Origin: Brienomyrus brachyistius
Taxonomy: Eukaryota; Chordata; Actinopteri; Osteoglossiformes; Mormyridae
NCBI RefSeq assembly: GCF_023856365.1
Contig: NC_064537.1
Span: forward strand, 9,312,324-9,376,323
Direction: 5' to 3'
Length of the DNA: 64,000 nt
A program made the position numbers and the translations under genes. A model generated the notes under the pieces. That model ran no database searches, was not told where the DNA came from, and worked only from the letters and a program-made list of their open reading frames with translations. Positions 1 through 11,509 of this stretch are shown here, in pieces (position 1 is the stretch's first letter; the number at the start of each line of letters is the position of its first letter).

Positions 1-3000
1 CATTGTTAGTCGCTGCTATGGTCCGAGGGGAATACCCACAATCCCCAGGATTCTTTTTTTTTTTGCTTTTGTGGGTCTTGTAAAAGCGTCTTTTATGAAA
101 TCCAGGAGATCGATAGAAACACAAACGCGGCATATTTATCAACCTGCTTTTTTTCAGGGAATATTGCGTATTTTACCCGCACTGTGTCACACTGTACAGT
201 GTTAGGAGGGCATGAGTGAAAGGTTGCCATAGCTGTGCCCTCACTGCGTGGATTAATACACCTTATCTGCAGCGTGCCTATTTAGTTAAGTTAATCGAAT
301 TTATATATTATAGGGCTACATTTTTCCGACATTCAAGTTGAAGTTTTTCCTCTATTTTTGCCATCTGCAGAATTGCATCTCAAGTCCTGCCTCCCTGACC
401 TAATTTTGAAAAATTTCGGCTTATGAAATAGATTCAGTGCACACTTTTGTCGGAAGTGCAAACTTTTTTTTTTCCACCAGTGTGACTCCGCGGATTTCCA
501 TGGCAACAGCTCCCGTGCGCAGGAAATCCCGCGATCTGCGACGCATCGAGTGGAAACGCAGACACCGACAGCTCAGTTGTCAGGCTTCGCTCCGCATGTT
601 TAGGTGACCGTCTGCATGTAGGGGGTGATCTCCATATCTTGGGGAAATGTCAGGACACGGTTGACCTAAACTACCTCAGGGGAAAAAAACGTCAAGAGTT
701 TGAATTCCTTGTTCCAATCTTGTCCTAACGTGACTGTTCTAGTCCTTTTCAATTGGATGAAATCTGAAATAAGGCTTTCAACTGAGTCATTCTTACACCT
801 CTTTCTGTATCATGTATGCATGGGAAGCTCACTATCTTACAGGTGGCTGTTAAGTTGTTTTGTTTGGTTGGGATGCATGTGCTGGGATTTAACTTGAGTC
901 GACGTGGGAGACTTTGCAGGGTTGGCCCTTATAGATGGATAGACGCCCCCTGCTCTTCATCTTTCTGACCATGCTGTGTGTCCCTGACTGGTTGCTTATG
1001 CATTGCATGGCACTGTGGCAGTGTTGTTGTATTTTTATTTGGGGGGGTCCAATAATGTTTGACCCCGCTGCCTTCACTACACTCCGCTCTGTTTCGCTAT
1101 TCCCCCCCCCCCCGATTTCTGCATCTTCTGTGTCCTCCTGAAATAGCTGGCAGGGGGTTTATATATATATCTGTTAGTTGAGTATTGTTTCTTCATGTGT
1201 TAGACGCAGTGATGAGGGGATGTGCTGGTGCGTGCCCCCGCTGTCTTTCTGAACATGCATGGACTCTGGGTTTTGTACAGATTGCCCTCTGTAGCCAGTG
1301 ACCCGTTGTGTTCCATTTAAGCTCGATTGCTCGTCTGTCCGCTGAAAACTCCGCGCTTTGAAGAAATCCCCACATCTCTTACGCTTTCAAACGGAACTGA
1401 TAAAATGTACCAATGTAAGTGGACGAATCTGTTTTGTGAGCTCTCTTTTTAAGTGTCTGTGTAAGTGCCCCCCCCCCCAATCCCATCTGTTGGCGTGCTG
1501 TGTGTGTCGACCCCTTCTGCTTGGCTGCCATCACCCTCTTTGGTACATGTTTGTTGGGATGGGATCAAACCTTCGCACCATTTTATTTCGGTTTTTAATT
1601 TTTGTTTGTGGTTTGTGTTTCATTTTCTACAGCAGAAATGTCTCGTTCGCATATCGGCACGTCGCCGCTGCATGTCGTTCAGACCCGATAGCAGCGCAGA
1701 ATAAACACGCCACCTCACTATGATTACACGTGGTTCTGCTTGGCTAATTATGAACAATTTTATTTTGGGTGGTAATGGGGGCTCTCTTACCTTTAAACTA
1801 CTGTCATTCATGATTCATAAATAAAAACACGATCACGCCTAATTTTTTGACAGTGTTCGCCCAAACCGAAATTGCGAATCCACGTATTTCAACAGTAAAC
1901 GAATCACGTCAGCATCGTTTCGCATGGCGCTCTCTTACGGCCGGAGCCAGAGCCGTTCCTCTGGTTATGGTTGGCCGCTGAAATGGTGACTCTTTCTTTC
2001 GACTTGGCTCTTACATGCATGGTTTTTGCAAGCTGGTTTGACTGCATGCGCATACAAGGGACGAAGACCAAAAGCGCGACAGTGATCTCAAACCCTTTAT
2101 CTTTGCTTCTATGCGATTTCCATGGGCTTTCCCTGCCGTATGGACAGTATTGTCCCCGTCTCCTGTTACATGGTCCACCTTCATGCCCTGTTAGTGTCCC
2201 CTGGAACTTCCTGTACCTTTCCTGTTGGCTGTCTCCTTTTGTTCCTGTCATTACCTGTATTTCACTGCACTGAATAAGATCAACATAATATAGACAAATT
2301 CGCGATTTATTGATTCAAATTTAAGTAATGAATTAACTTTACGGATGGATGTTGCCACCTGGTGTTGCCAAGGGGCATTGCATTTTAATAGTGATGGCGT
2401 TTTGCATGCAGTTTATTCAATGTGTAGACAAGTATTTTTAAATTACATTTGTAGAATTCTTTGATGTAAAATAACATGGGAACCTTTATTTTGCAAAAAT
2501 GTTTCCGTATTTATTAACTGGTTGTAAGGCCAAAGATAGTTTTGATTAACACATTAACATTCGGTCTAGGACTACTACCATACAAGGTACAATAGTGGTA
2601 TAATAGTGTTATTAATAGTATTTTTTGTTATATATTTAAGGCACTTTTAGTCTCTAACTCTTTTAATACAAGCTATATATGAGTTACTGTCTTATAATTT
2701 TCTAATTAAATAATTAATATTATGCTAATGTAACCTTGCAGTGTAATTACGTAAAACTGTACAGACTGTGTTGTACTCTTGAAGACTTGGCCTCACACCT
2801 TCTATGATTAATGAATCTATCATATCTCTGTCAGGTTTTATAATATCTGTCCCAAGTGACCAACCTTAAAACTGGTGAAAAATTTCTCCCCTCATCACGT
2901 TATAGATTTTTTAAAATTAATAATATTTCTCTCCCCTGTCTTCTGCTCTCTCTTTCTTTGTAAGCTACCAGAGTTGATGTGATAAACCCTCCCTGTCTGG

Positions 3001-3003
3001 TTG

Positions 3004-3004
<1 letters not shown>

Positions 3005-3034
<30 letters not shown>
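3005..3034. repeat. (TG)n microsatellite
   Basis: About 15 uninterrupted TG units followed by TCTG repeats, in an rbfox2 intron. Confidence 0.95.
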
Positions 3035-3036
<2 letters not shown>

Positions 3037-4861
3037 TGTCTGTCTGTCGGTTGTCGGTCCACGTGCTGCCCCCGTGTCTTTCCTGTCTGTTATGTTCCGC
3101 GTGTGTGATGTGAGTCGACAGGCTAAGCTGGCCACATCCCTCTCCCAGTCTCTGTTTCTGCCCTCTTTCCTCTCGTTTGTTTCTCTCTTCTTTCCCCTGT
3201 GTTCTTCTCATTCCTAGGCAGTTTGGACCGAATGCAACGTGTCCAGCTCGGGTACCAGTTCCAAGATCCCAACCTTTTTTCCGAAAATTGATTTTAATTT
3301 AAAAATTTGCAATTTTCCTCGTCTCCATTCCTGTTTTCTGTGGTAGTAGTTCTACTTATTTGTTTAGATGTTTGTTTTTACTATTTTGTGTTATTTTTTT
3401 TTTTCTGTTTCCCTGACGACGTCTGTGTGTGTTGTTGTCAGTTTCCACGGTAACCGCTCACGTGTCCTCTGGCCGTTTCCTCAGCATGGGTAAGTTGTGT
3501 ATCCATGGCGCCATCACTGCCTGACCCTCCCACTTGCCTAAAAATGTAGCAAAATGCATTAAAAGAGAAATTTCATCTTGATAAAAACAGTTCGCAGTAG
3601 TTAGCGGTAGATGACTGTTGCAATGTTTGATCGGCAGTATTGAGAGCTTTAAATGACTAAAACCTCGACTGTCTTACTTTACAGTGCCTGTAGGTAACTT
3701 TACCAGAGTGTCTTATTAATAAAAACGGCGGCCCACAGAATAGGGCTGCATTCTCTATGTCCCAAGGAGTCACTCTGCATTGTACGCTGGAGTACAGGGT
3801 CCTCATGACCTGTGTGCACGCATTTGGCAGAACGGAAGGTGCTTGAAACATGGCTGGGTGCGATTACTGACACCTCAAGCGCTCACATGGCACCTTTTAG
3901 GGTCTCGTAAATGTGGGGAAATCGTGGGATGGTTAACAGGTCTAAAAATCACGGCCTGTAAGATGGACCAGGGACATCGTAAAGGGAATGGAAAGGTGAG
4001 CTCAGAAAATGTACAAATCCGCGGGCTTTGCTCTCCAAATTGACCAAACCGCAAACCCCGAGATGGGGTTGTTGCTCCTGGTCTCTCTCCCTCAGCGAGC
4101 GAAGGCTTTGACCTTGATTGAGTTGAGAGGGTGGCTCCGTGGAACCCACCCCATGACATTTACCACCCCCCTCCCCCCCCTCATGAAGATGTTTAATATC
4201 AGGCTATTATTTAGTCAAATAATCTGTCTGCTTAAATCACAAAATGATTCGTTCCATAAACGATCATTGTTTGAAATTCGGGGACATGACTTAATTTAAA
4301 TACAGAGGTCTGTTTATTGGAGGGGGGGAGGTTGAATAAATCCAAATTAAATATTGTGGATGCACCTCCTCCCACCCCCCAACCGCCTCTGGTTATAACT
4401 TTTTTCTTACCAAATGGGAGACAGTTTGGAGGAAACTTAATTACTACTTTTTCTGATTTCTCTTCTTGTATTTGTTTTTAATTATTAGGCAGGACACAAA
4501 CCGTTCTTTGTTTGGAAGCTTCCTTATATCCCTCTTTTGTCCTGTTTGTGCCTCATGGTTTGGTTTTGGTTGGGACATGAATAGTTTGTCTCGTTATTGG
4601 TGGCTGCCATTGTTTTCTTCCGGTCGCATTTATTTTGGGTTGCCTCTTTCTCTCCATCTTCCCTCTCTTTTCGGTGCTTTGAAATGCCTTTCATCCGAGA
4701 GCCATTACTAATCTGAATAAACCTTTTTTTTTGGTGTGCACCTTAAGAGAGCCCTGATCTGTTCGGTGCTTGCTTGTCTGAATGAAAACACGTCCTCCAT
4801 TTAATTTCCGTGCCTGGTGTGGAGAATGTGGGCCTTGTCAGTCTATCCCCTGCATCCGCAC

Positions 4862-4888
<27 letters not shown>
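4862..4888. repeat. (CA)n microsatellite
   Basis: About 13 uninterrupted CA units in an rbfox2 intron. Confidence 0.95.
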
Positions 4889-4892
<4 letters not shown>

Positions 4893-6227
4893 GCATTTTG
4901 CGCACCCTGTTCCTTTCTGTGTATTTTCGACTTCTCACCTTGCTGCACCTGCTGCTTGCTGATTGGCTGATCTCCGGCCCGTTACTCTCGCTCAGCTATG
5001 TGATGTGCCTGTTTGCATTATTTGCTGATGATGGGTTTTTTTTGGTATGCTAAACAGATGGGTCTCCCCTTCTCTCTCCCCGTGTCCCAACCCCCCTTAC
5101 AGGCAGCAGCTGGTTGTTTTTATATGATCTCTACTGCTCTGTCCAGAACTTTTCATAGGTTGTTTTAACCTGTGAATGACTGGTTATGTTTGAAGGGTAT
5201 TTTCCTTCCTTTGTGCCTACCTCCCGCATGCCTGGTTTCTAACAGGAACTGCTCTGTGCATCTATGCCTTTTATGACTCTGCGTTTGTGTTATTTTGGTG
5301 CCTGTGGTGATTACGCTTTTGTATGAAAAGATGTGAACGAATGAAAGATCGGATTTATTTTATGCAATGTAATGCCACACCTGATCTGGCTTCGGCACAT
5401 TTTAATTCAGTAACTCGCTCTGAAATGCAGTTTAATTTTTTTGTTGTTGTTGCTGTATTATTACAAAAGAGGAAGAGGTCACGTGCAGTCAGATTTGGCT
5501 GACTACCCACATCTTACCGAACTTTTGTCCTGCTTACCTGCTTGGCAAGAGAAACCTCAGTCAGATGTTTCTTTTCCCCAGTAAGCAGAACGAGGTCTTT
5601 CCATTTCAATGACCTTCCTCGTTAATGTCTCCCGGTTATCGAAACCCTCTCCAAGTGGTGTCTTGACGTGGTACATTTAGGATGGAAAGAGAGGCCTAGA
5701 TACCTGTGTGTGTCTGGAGGGCAAACTGCTGTATCTTTATTCCTGACCCCCCCCCCCCCCCAAGCCAAATTTAATGATTAAGACATCATTCAGAATCTTC
5801 ACCCCTCTGTCTGAGGTCATCACCACTGTGTTCCACGCCTGACCACCCCAGCCCAGTAGGTGGCGATATGTGAAATGGGCAGCTGGCCGGCCACAGCCCC
5901 CCCCCGACCGCATGCTATTGTCTTTGCAGACCAAACACGTTTGCTTTCTCTTCATGACCGCATGCATGTACATGACATAGCGATGTTGTTAAAAGGGGCC
6001 TCATAAGGCAGTAGAGGCTATTGCCGGGATTAACTCCGGCGTTTGTATTTGTCTGTTTGACGTTGGTTTCTGGTTTGTCGTGGGGTCGTTTCCTAGGCCC
6101 TCGGCTTGTCTTTTAATGTGCCTGATGCTCTGTGGTGATTGGCTGGATGTCTGGAGTCTTTCCCTCTTTACCTCCATGTTCATCCCCTCATCTCTCGCTC
6201 CTCTCTCTCCGTCTCCCTCTCCCCCAG

Positions 6228-7325
6228 GTGAATAACGCCACTGCCAGGGTGATGACCAATAAGAAGCTAGTCAGCCCGTACACCAACGGGGAGGGGCTAG
6301 GCTCGCTGCCATATGGTAAACGCCGGTCTCGTGGCTGATGCGGAATGGGCGGGGCTTTATCTCCAGGGTCTTGAGAGAGAGAGTGTGGGGGAACCCCCCC
6401 GCTGTTAATTACACACCTCTCCTGAAGGCCTGTCTCACCGGTTCCCCTCTGCCTTTCCGTCTCTCAGCAGGCTGGAAGCTGAGCCCAGTGGTGGGGGCCG
6501 TCTATGGGCCCGAGCTCTACGCGGGTGAGCTGCCGCCTCCGTCTCTCCTCGTTTATTTCCTTACCCCCCCCACCCCACAAAGTTGGCTTGTTAAACTTGG
6601 AGCAGTTGTCATGTAGCCTAGCAAGGGTGAAAATTCCGAAATGCAAATATGCTTTGAACAATGGGCCTTTTCCGGGGTGATGCACTCACAGCGGTTGCAC
6701 GGCACATATTTGCCCCCCCAGATAACTTACATTTATTTCTAGAGCGATTATTGTTTGCCCTGTTCACTGACTTTGACATTTGTTTTGTACTTCTGTACTT
6801 CGTATACTTTGCTGCTGCGTGGAATCAATGAATTTATTATTATTCTTGTTGCGGTCGTCGTCTTATTGATCTTAGTAGCCTTAGGTCGTATCTGTTCATT
6901 CACCCCTCCAGTACCCGGGTTCCCGTACCCCGCTACCACGGCAGCTGCCTTCCGCGGCGCTCACCTGAGGGGTCGGGGTCGCCCCGTGTACGGTGCCGTC
7001 CGCGCTGCCGTCCCCCAGCCCGCCATCCCCGCGTATCCAGGGTGAGTGTCTGTGTCGCCGGGGGGTGGGGAAGCCTGCCGTGCTCTGGAGGACCCCGTAC
7101 CACTTCCATGCTCGACGAGGCCAGCGACGGCTCCGCACTGTCATTTCCTTGGCGATGCTGATATTGCTTACTGCGAATGCGGGCCCTTTGGGGCCATCTG
7201 TCACTGGCTGGGGTCCGGCCAGTGCTGGGTAGTGGGAGATGCCCCAGGGCATTATGGGAGTTGCAGGGTGTCGTGCTTATGGAAGTTGTATCTGTTTGTG
7301 CATGCTGCATGTGTGTGAAATAACA

Positions 7326-7367
<42 letters not shown>

Positions 7368-10300
7368 CTAACCCTTCCCCCTTTCTCCCTCCCCACCTCA
7401 CTGCTGTCTTCTTTGTGCCACATTTTCCCCGCTTCTCTCTCTTTGCTGCTGACTTTTATTCTTTCTCCTCATCCTCCCTTCTGCTTCTTCATCTTAATGG
7501 CATTTAAAAAAAATCTCTTCTGTCTGTGCCCATCCATTACGGCTTCTCATTTGTCCTCTCTCTCTCTCCCCCTCCTCTGCGCCTCCTTTCCCATCTGCGC
7601 CTGTGCCCCCCCCCCCCCCCCCCCCGCTCTCTCAGTGTGGTGTATCAGGATGGGTTTTATGGAGCCGCAGAACTATATGTAAGTAAAGTCTCGCTCACCC
7701 CCCACCCCCCCGCGGTCACACTCTCCCTCTCTGCGTCACGGTGTTCTGTGTGTGTGCGTGTGCATAAACTGCATAGAGCTGCATACTTGTGAATGATATA
7801 GCATATTTACAGGGTTTTATCTCAATATTACTACATGGCGTGTGAATTTTTAGAATTTGTGTCTATAGAAATGACCCAATGTCTAGATATGTCTATTTTT
7901 ATTGCTTGTAATGGGATTTTACGCCTTTCACTGTAGTTTCGACTAATATGAAAATAAATTTGCTTTTAAGATGCTTTAGATTCATATGAATTTTATCCTC
8001 GAATATGTAGTGATTCGTCTAGATGTTTAAGTGACATTGTGAGTGTTACACTCCCTCATGCAGGCAGTAGGCCGGACAGTGCACCCTGCAGCCCACACGC
8101 CCATATCGGATCTATACATTCATAACTGAGCCGCTCTATGCGTGTCTATTTGTGTGTGTGCGTGTGTTTGTGTGTGTGTGTGTGCGTGTCCAGGTTGACA
8201 ATAGCTGTTTCTGTTTTCTCTGTAGAATAGTGTTTCAGGACACTGTCATTAGTGCCAGATTGCCTCAGGTAGGGTCGGTATAAAATCCAGTATGCATTTA
8301 TTACCGTCGATTTATTGTTTTGATATTGATCATTTAAATTGTGATGGCATTTCTGTACTAACTCACTGGAATCTGACACTGGCGGAATTGGGGAAGGGGT
8401 TATGCTGTCATCACCATCCCCATCATTTTCATCTTCATCATTTTATAATAAAAAACACACTAGCGCAGTAACTTTTAAACTAAGGTCTTATCACAGGTAA
8501 TATAAATGGATAGGAACTGTACTTTAAGGTATATGAATTTCATCTGGGAAATTTTACATTAGGATTAAAAGTCTTGTAGTCTGACAGCCTGTCCCTCTGT
8601 CTTGCTCGTAAGAACATATCAAACTGTGTTTTTTTTTTACGCAACAGTAAGTGCATGGCTTGCGGCAGTTTGCGTCAATTGCATTTCTGGCGTACACCCC
8701 ATAATCAGTGCTGACAGATATCTGCAAACGCTCTGTGAACTTTTGGGTTTGTTACTGAGAAATAGCTGGAAAAGCTGTAATCAGTAAAAGTCAGGGGTGG
8801 GGGGGGGGGGGGGCTATGAAATTGGCTTTCAGTCCCATTTATTCTGGTGAATAAATGTTCAGTATTTTGTAGGAAGAGTGTGGGGGTCGACCCCATACGG
8901 AATCTGTTGGTAGAGTTTTGTTTCATTGCGTCTCTCTGGCCCAGGGCGGTTCAGCTGGGCACGTTAACCTGCCTGCCCGGGCAAGAGTGGGGCATGTTTT
9001 AGCGGGACTCGCAGGCCCAGCTGCACTGCGTTTGTCACATTAGGGTGGGACTCGCTGACCCAGCTGCACTGCGTTTGTCGCATTAGGGTGGGACTCGCAG
9101 GCCCAGCTGCACTGCGTTTGTCGCATTAGGGTGGGACTCGCAGGCCCAGCTGCACTGCGTTTGTCGCATTAGGGTGGGACTCGCAGGCCCAGCTGCACTG
9201 CGTTTGTCGCATTAGGGTGGGACTCGCTGACCCAGCTGCACTGCGTTTGTCGCGTTAGGGTGGGACTCGCAGGCCCAGCTGCACTGCGTTTGTTGCGTTA
9301 GGGTGGGACTCGCAGGCCCAGCTGCACTGCGTTTGTCGCGTTAGGGTGGGACTCGCAGGCCCAGCTGTACTGCGCCTGTTGCGTTAGGGCGGGACCCGCA
9401 GGCCCAGTTACACTGCATTTGTCGTGTTAGGGTGGGACTCTCAGGCTCATTTGAACTGCGTTTGTCGCATTAGAGTGGAACTCACAGGCCCAGCTGCACT
9501 GCATCTGTCTCATTAGGGTGGGATTCGCAAGTCCAGCAGCACTGCGCCTGCTACATTAGGGCAGGACTCACAGGCCCAGCTGTACTGCATCTGTCCCATT
9601 AAGGCAACATCTGATGCACTAAGACAGGACTCACAGGCCCAGCTGCACTACGTCTCTTGCATTAGGGCTGTCAGGACCCCACCAGCACAGTTAGGACCTC
9701 ATCCCTAACCCCTTCCCAATATCTCGCTCTATTGGTTCGCTTCACCTGTGGCATGCTGAAATGAAATCAATGTGAGCATGCTGACACCCGTACCCCACCC
9801 TTCTACCCCATCCCCTCCCCCCAATTTTACCCTCTTTCCTCCTGTTCTCATCTCTCTCTCCCTGCCCTTTATTCTGCTACCTTTACCTCTCTATACCCGA
9901 ATCCTCATTTCCTTTTGGTTTCTCCAAAATTTCCTCCTCCTCTTCCTCCCCTATTCTACCCACTTTTCATCTTTTGGACACCCCCCCCCCCCCCCCACAG
10001 GCATATGGAGGAATGCTGGGAGTCGTAGTTAATTAGGGTAGAATGCAGTGGTGTGTTTGATTGGGATTGCCTTTCTCTCTCTCTATTTTTTTTTCTTAAT
10101 TTGGGATGCATGCTGTCTTTCTGTTGTGGCCACGTTTCTGTTCGTCCATCTCTGTCTGTCTCTGTCCGATCGTCTTTTGGCACAGAAAAATGTCCTGTTT
10201 AATTTATGCATTCGGGAAGATAACACTGGGGGTAATTTACACCATTGGCTTTATTTATTCATCGTCCTGTGTGTCATGGGGGGCTTCTGCCGTGAAATAG

Positions 10301-11509
10301 CCCTGTTACATTCTCCTTATGTCGTGTCTCTCGTCAGCGTCTCTGTCCCCCTGTCATTTATTCCCCTCTTTTTGTTGTTTACCTCTTGCTTCGCTTGGTC
10401 TCATGACATCTTTCCTCTTGCTGCTTTAGCGCCAGTCCTGAAGAGCCGCGGGCCGGACGGCGGGTTCTGTCCGCAGGCTCTCACACGCGGTTCTTTATCG
10501 CACAGCTGCATTTATAAATGAATGAAGTACCGCGGCTCTCCGGGACTGGTGCTAAGGAGCCCGATGTTGCGTGCTAAGCGTCGTCTCCCCCCCCCAGTAA
10601 AGCTGGCCCACCATACTGAGCTTTCCGCTCTCGTTCTGGCAGGGAGGATACACGGCATATCGCTACGCCCAGCCCGCTGCCGTAGCCGGGGCGACGGCTG
10701 CCGCAGCCGCTGCCGCTGCCTACAGTGACAGGTGAGGGTCACACGCCTTCTTCCGCAGACACACGCGCCACAGGATCCGAGTCCTCAACAGTATGTTCCT
10801 CTCCCCTGTATACAATGGTGAGGCCACAGGGGGCAATGGCCTCAGCTGAAAGCCGATTGGCCCCCAGAGTGCACCATACCCTGTCACTCACCAATACAAA
10901 GCATATGATTGGCTAATGAAAAGGTTGGCCCCTCTGTATGAATTATGGCCCTTCTTACGCCTCCTACTATGAAAATTCTAGAATCGCCCTAACGACTCCT
11001 GTAATGCCATTTCTTCTTAAGATGGGCACCAGGCGTTTATTTCTGTCTCCAACCTTTGTGCCTCCTTTAATTCCTGTGTTCTCTAGACGTGACGTCGTTT
11101 TAATTGAAAAGCAGGAAGCCGTAGTCAAAGCACATTTAATAGCTGGTGTCTGTGCCGCGTTTGCTCCTGTCTGGGGCCTGACTGTGCTGCGTCTGTCTCC
11201 GTCCCCTAAGTTACGGCCGAGTTTATGCCGCAGACCCCTACCACGCCCTGGCCCCTGCCGCGGCCGCCGCGTACGGAGTGGGCGCCATGGTAAGAGTCAC
11301 TCTACCGAGGATGTCGCATGAACAGAAAAACCATTGCCATCGCTCGTCATTAATCTGCAGTGCTTTCCCTCCATTTTCTCACTGTTAGGGATCGTGGCTA
11401 AATTCTTTGACATGAATAAAATGAAAATGTGCCATTTCCTCACTCCTCTCTCTGTCTCTTGCAGGCCAGTTTATACCGGGGTGGATACAGTAGATTTGCC
11501 CCTTATTGA
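6228..11509 (+). CDS. rbfox2: RNA binding protein Fox-1 homolog 2, C-terminal part (partial, 5' end outside window)
   Basis: RBFOX2 is a nuclear splicing regulator that binds UGCAUG through an RRM; this window carries only the part after the RRM. Seven coding exons join in frame (528 nt, 175 codons plus stop): 6228-6315, 6471-6524, 6912-7041, 7636-7678, 10643-10731, 11211-11289 and 11465-11509. The first starts [13 protein letters not shown], the conserved stretch just after the RRM. Then come [17 protein letters not shown], an [21 protein letters not shown] segment split by no intron, [25 protein letters not shown] with an Ala-rich run, and the C-terminal [20 protein letters not shown] and AFRGAH favour RBFOX2 over RBFOX1 and RBFOX3. 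Two oddities are a nine-codon extension of the first exon and one extra codon in the 43-nt exon, which is alternative in mammals. All introns are GT-AG. Confidence 0.95.
7327..7364. repeat. (CT)n microsatellite
   Basis: About 19 CT units within a pyrimidine-rich intron that leads to the 43-nt rbfox2 exon. Confidence 0.95.
7608..7625. repeat. poly-C tract next to the acceptor of the 43-nt rbfox2 exon
   Basis: A run of about 18 C lies some ten bases upstream of the AG at 7634-7635. It acts as most of the polypyrimidine tract for an exon that is alternatively spliced in the mammalian gene. Confidence 0.85.
8995..9670. repeat. 43-bp GC-rich minisatellite in rbfox2 intron
   Basis: Around 15 tandem copies of a unit containing GTGGGACTCGCAGGCCCAG and CTGCACTGCGTTTGTCGC. 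Spacing is exactly 43 bp in the first eight copies (for example the CAGCTGCACTGCG at 9061 and 9104); copies decay and vary in length after about 9370. The homogeneous left side and degenerate right side point to recent polarised expansion. Confidence 0.95.
10425..10557. mobile_element. Palindromic MITE-like element (about 133 bp)
   Basis: Terminal inverted repeats of about 27 bp: the left arm includes CAGTCCTGAAGAGCCGCGG (10433-10451) and the right arm includes CCGCGGCTCTCCGGGACTG (10530-10548). The interior is not palindromic. It sits 85 bp upstream of the rbfox2 exon at 10643. No clear target duplication was found. The CAGTCC...GGGACTG ends resemble non-autonomous hAT elements of fish, but the family is inferred. 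Confidence 0.7.

Larger units (their letters stand above)
1..6227 (+). other. rbfox2: rbfox2 intron, upstream of the first visible exon
   Basis: No coding exon could be recognised here. In particular, the RRM exons expected upstream in the RBFOX family were not seen and must lie outside the window. The stretch holds a (TG)n microsatellite, a (CA)n microsatellite, poly-C and poly-T runs, and an unusual cluster of TGCATG hexamers between 613 and 2408 (see findings). Assignment as intron follows from the phase-0 acceptor at 6226-6227, where the RBFOX family has an exon boundary just after the RRM. Confidence 0.75.

Noticed and set aside
3210..3300. CAGTTTGGACC after a CTAG acceptor-like site, resembling the GQFG start of an RBFOX RRM exon
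   Set aside because: The following codons do not encode the RRM sequence, and no donor at the expected distance exists.
8995..9670. Possible CRISPR-like array (regular repeats)
   Set aside because: Repeats are contiguous with no unique spacers, and the setting is a vertebrate intron; it is a minisatellite.
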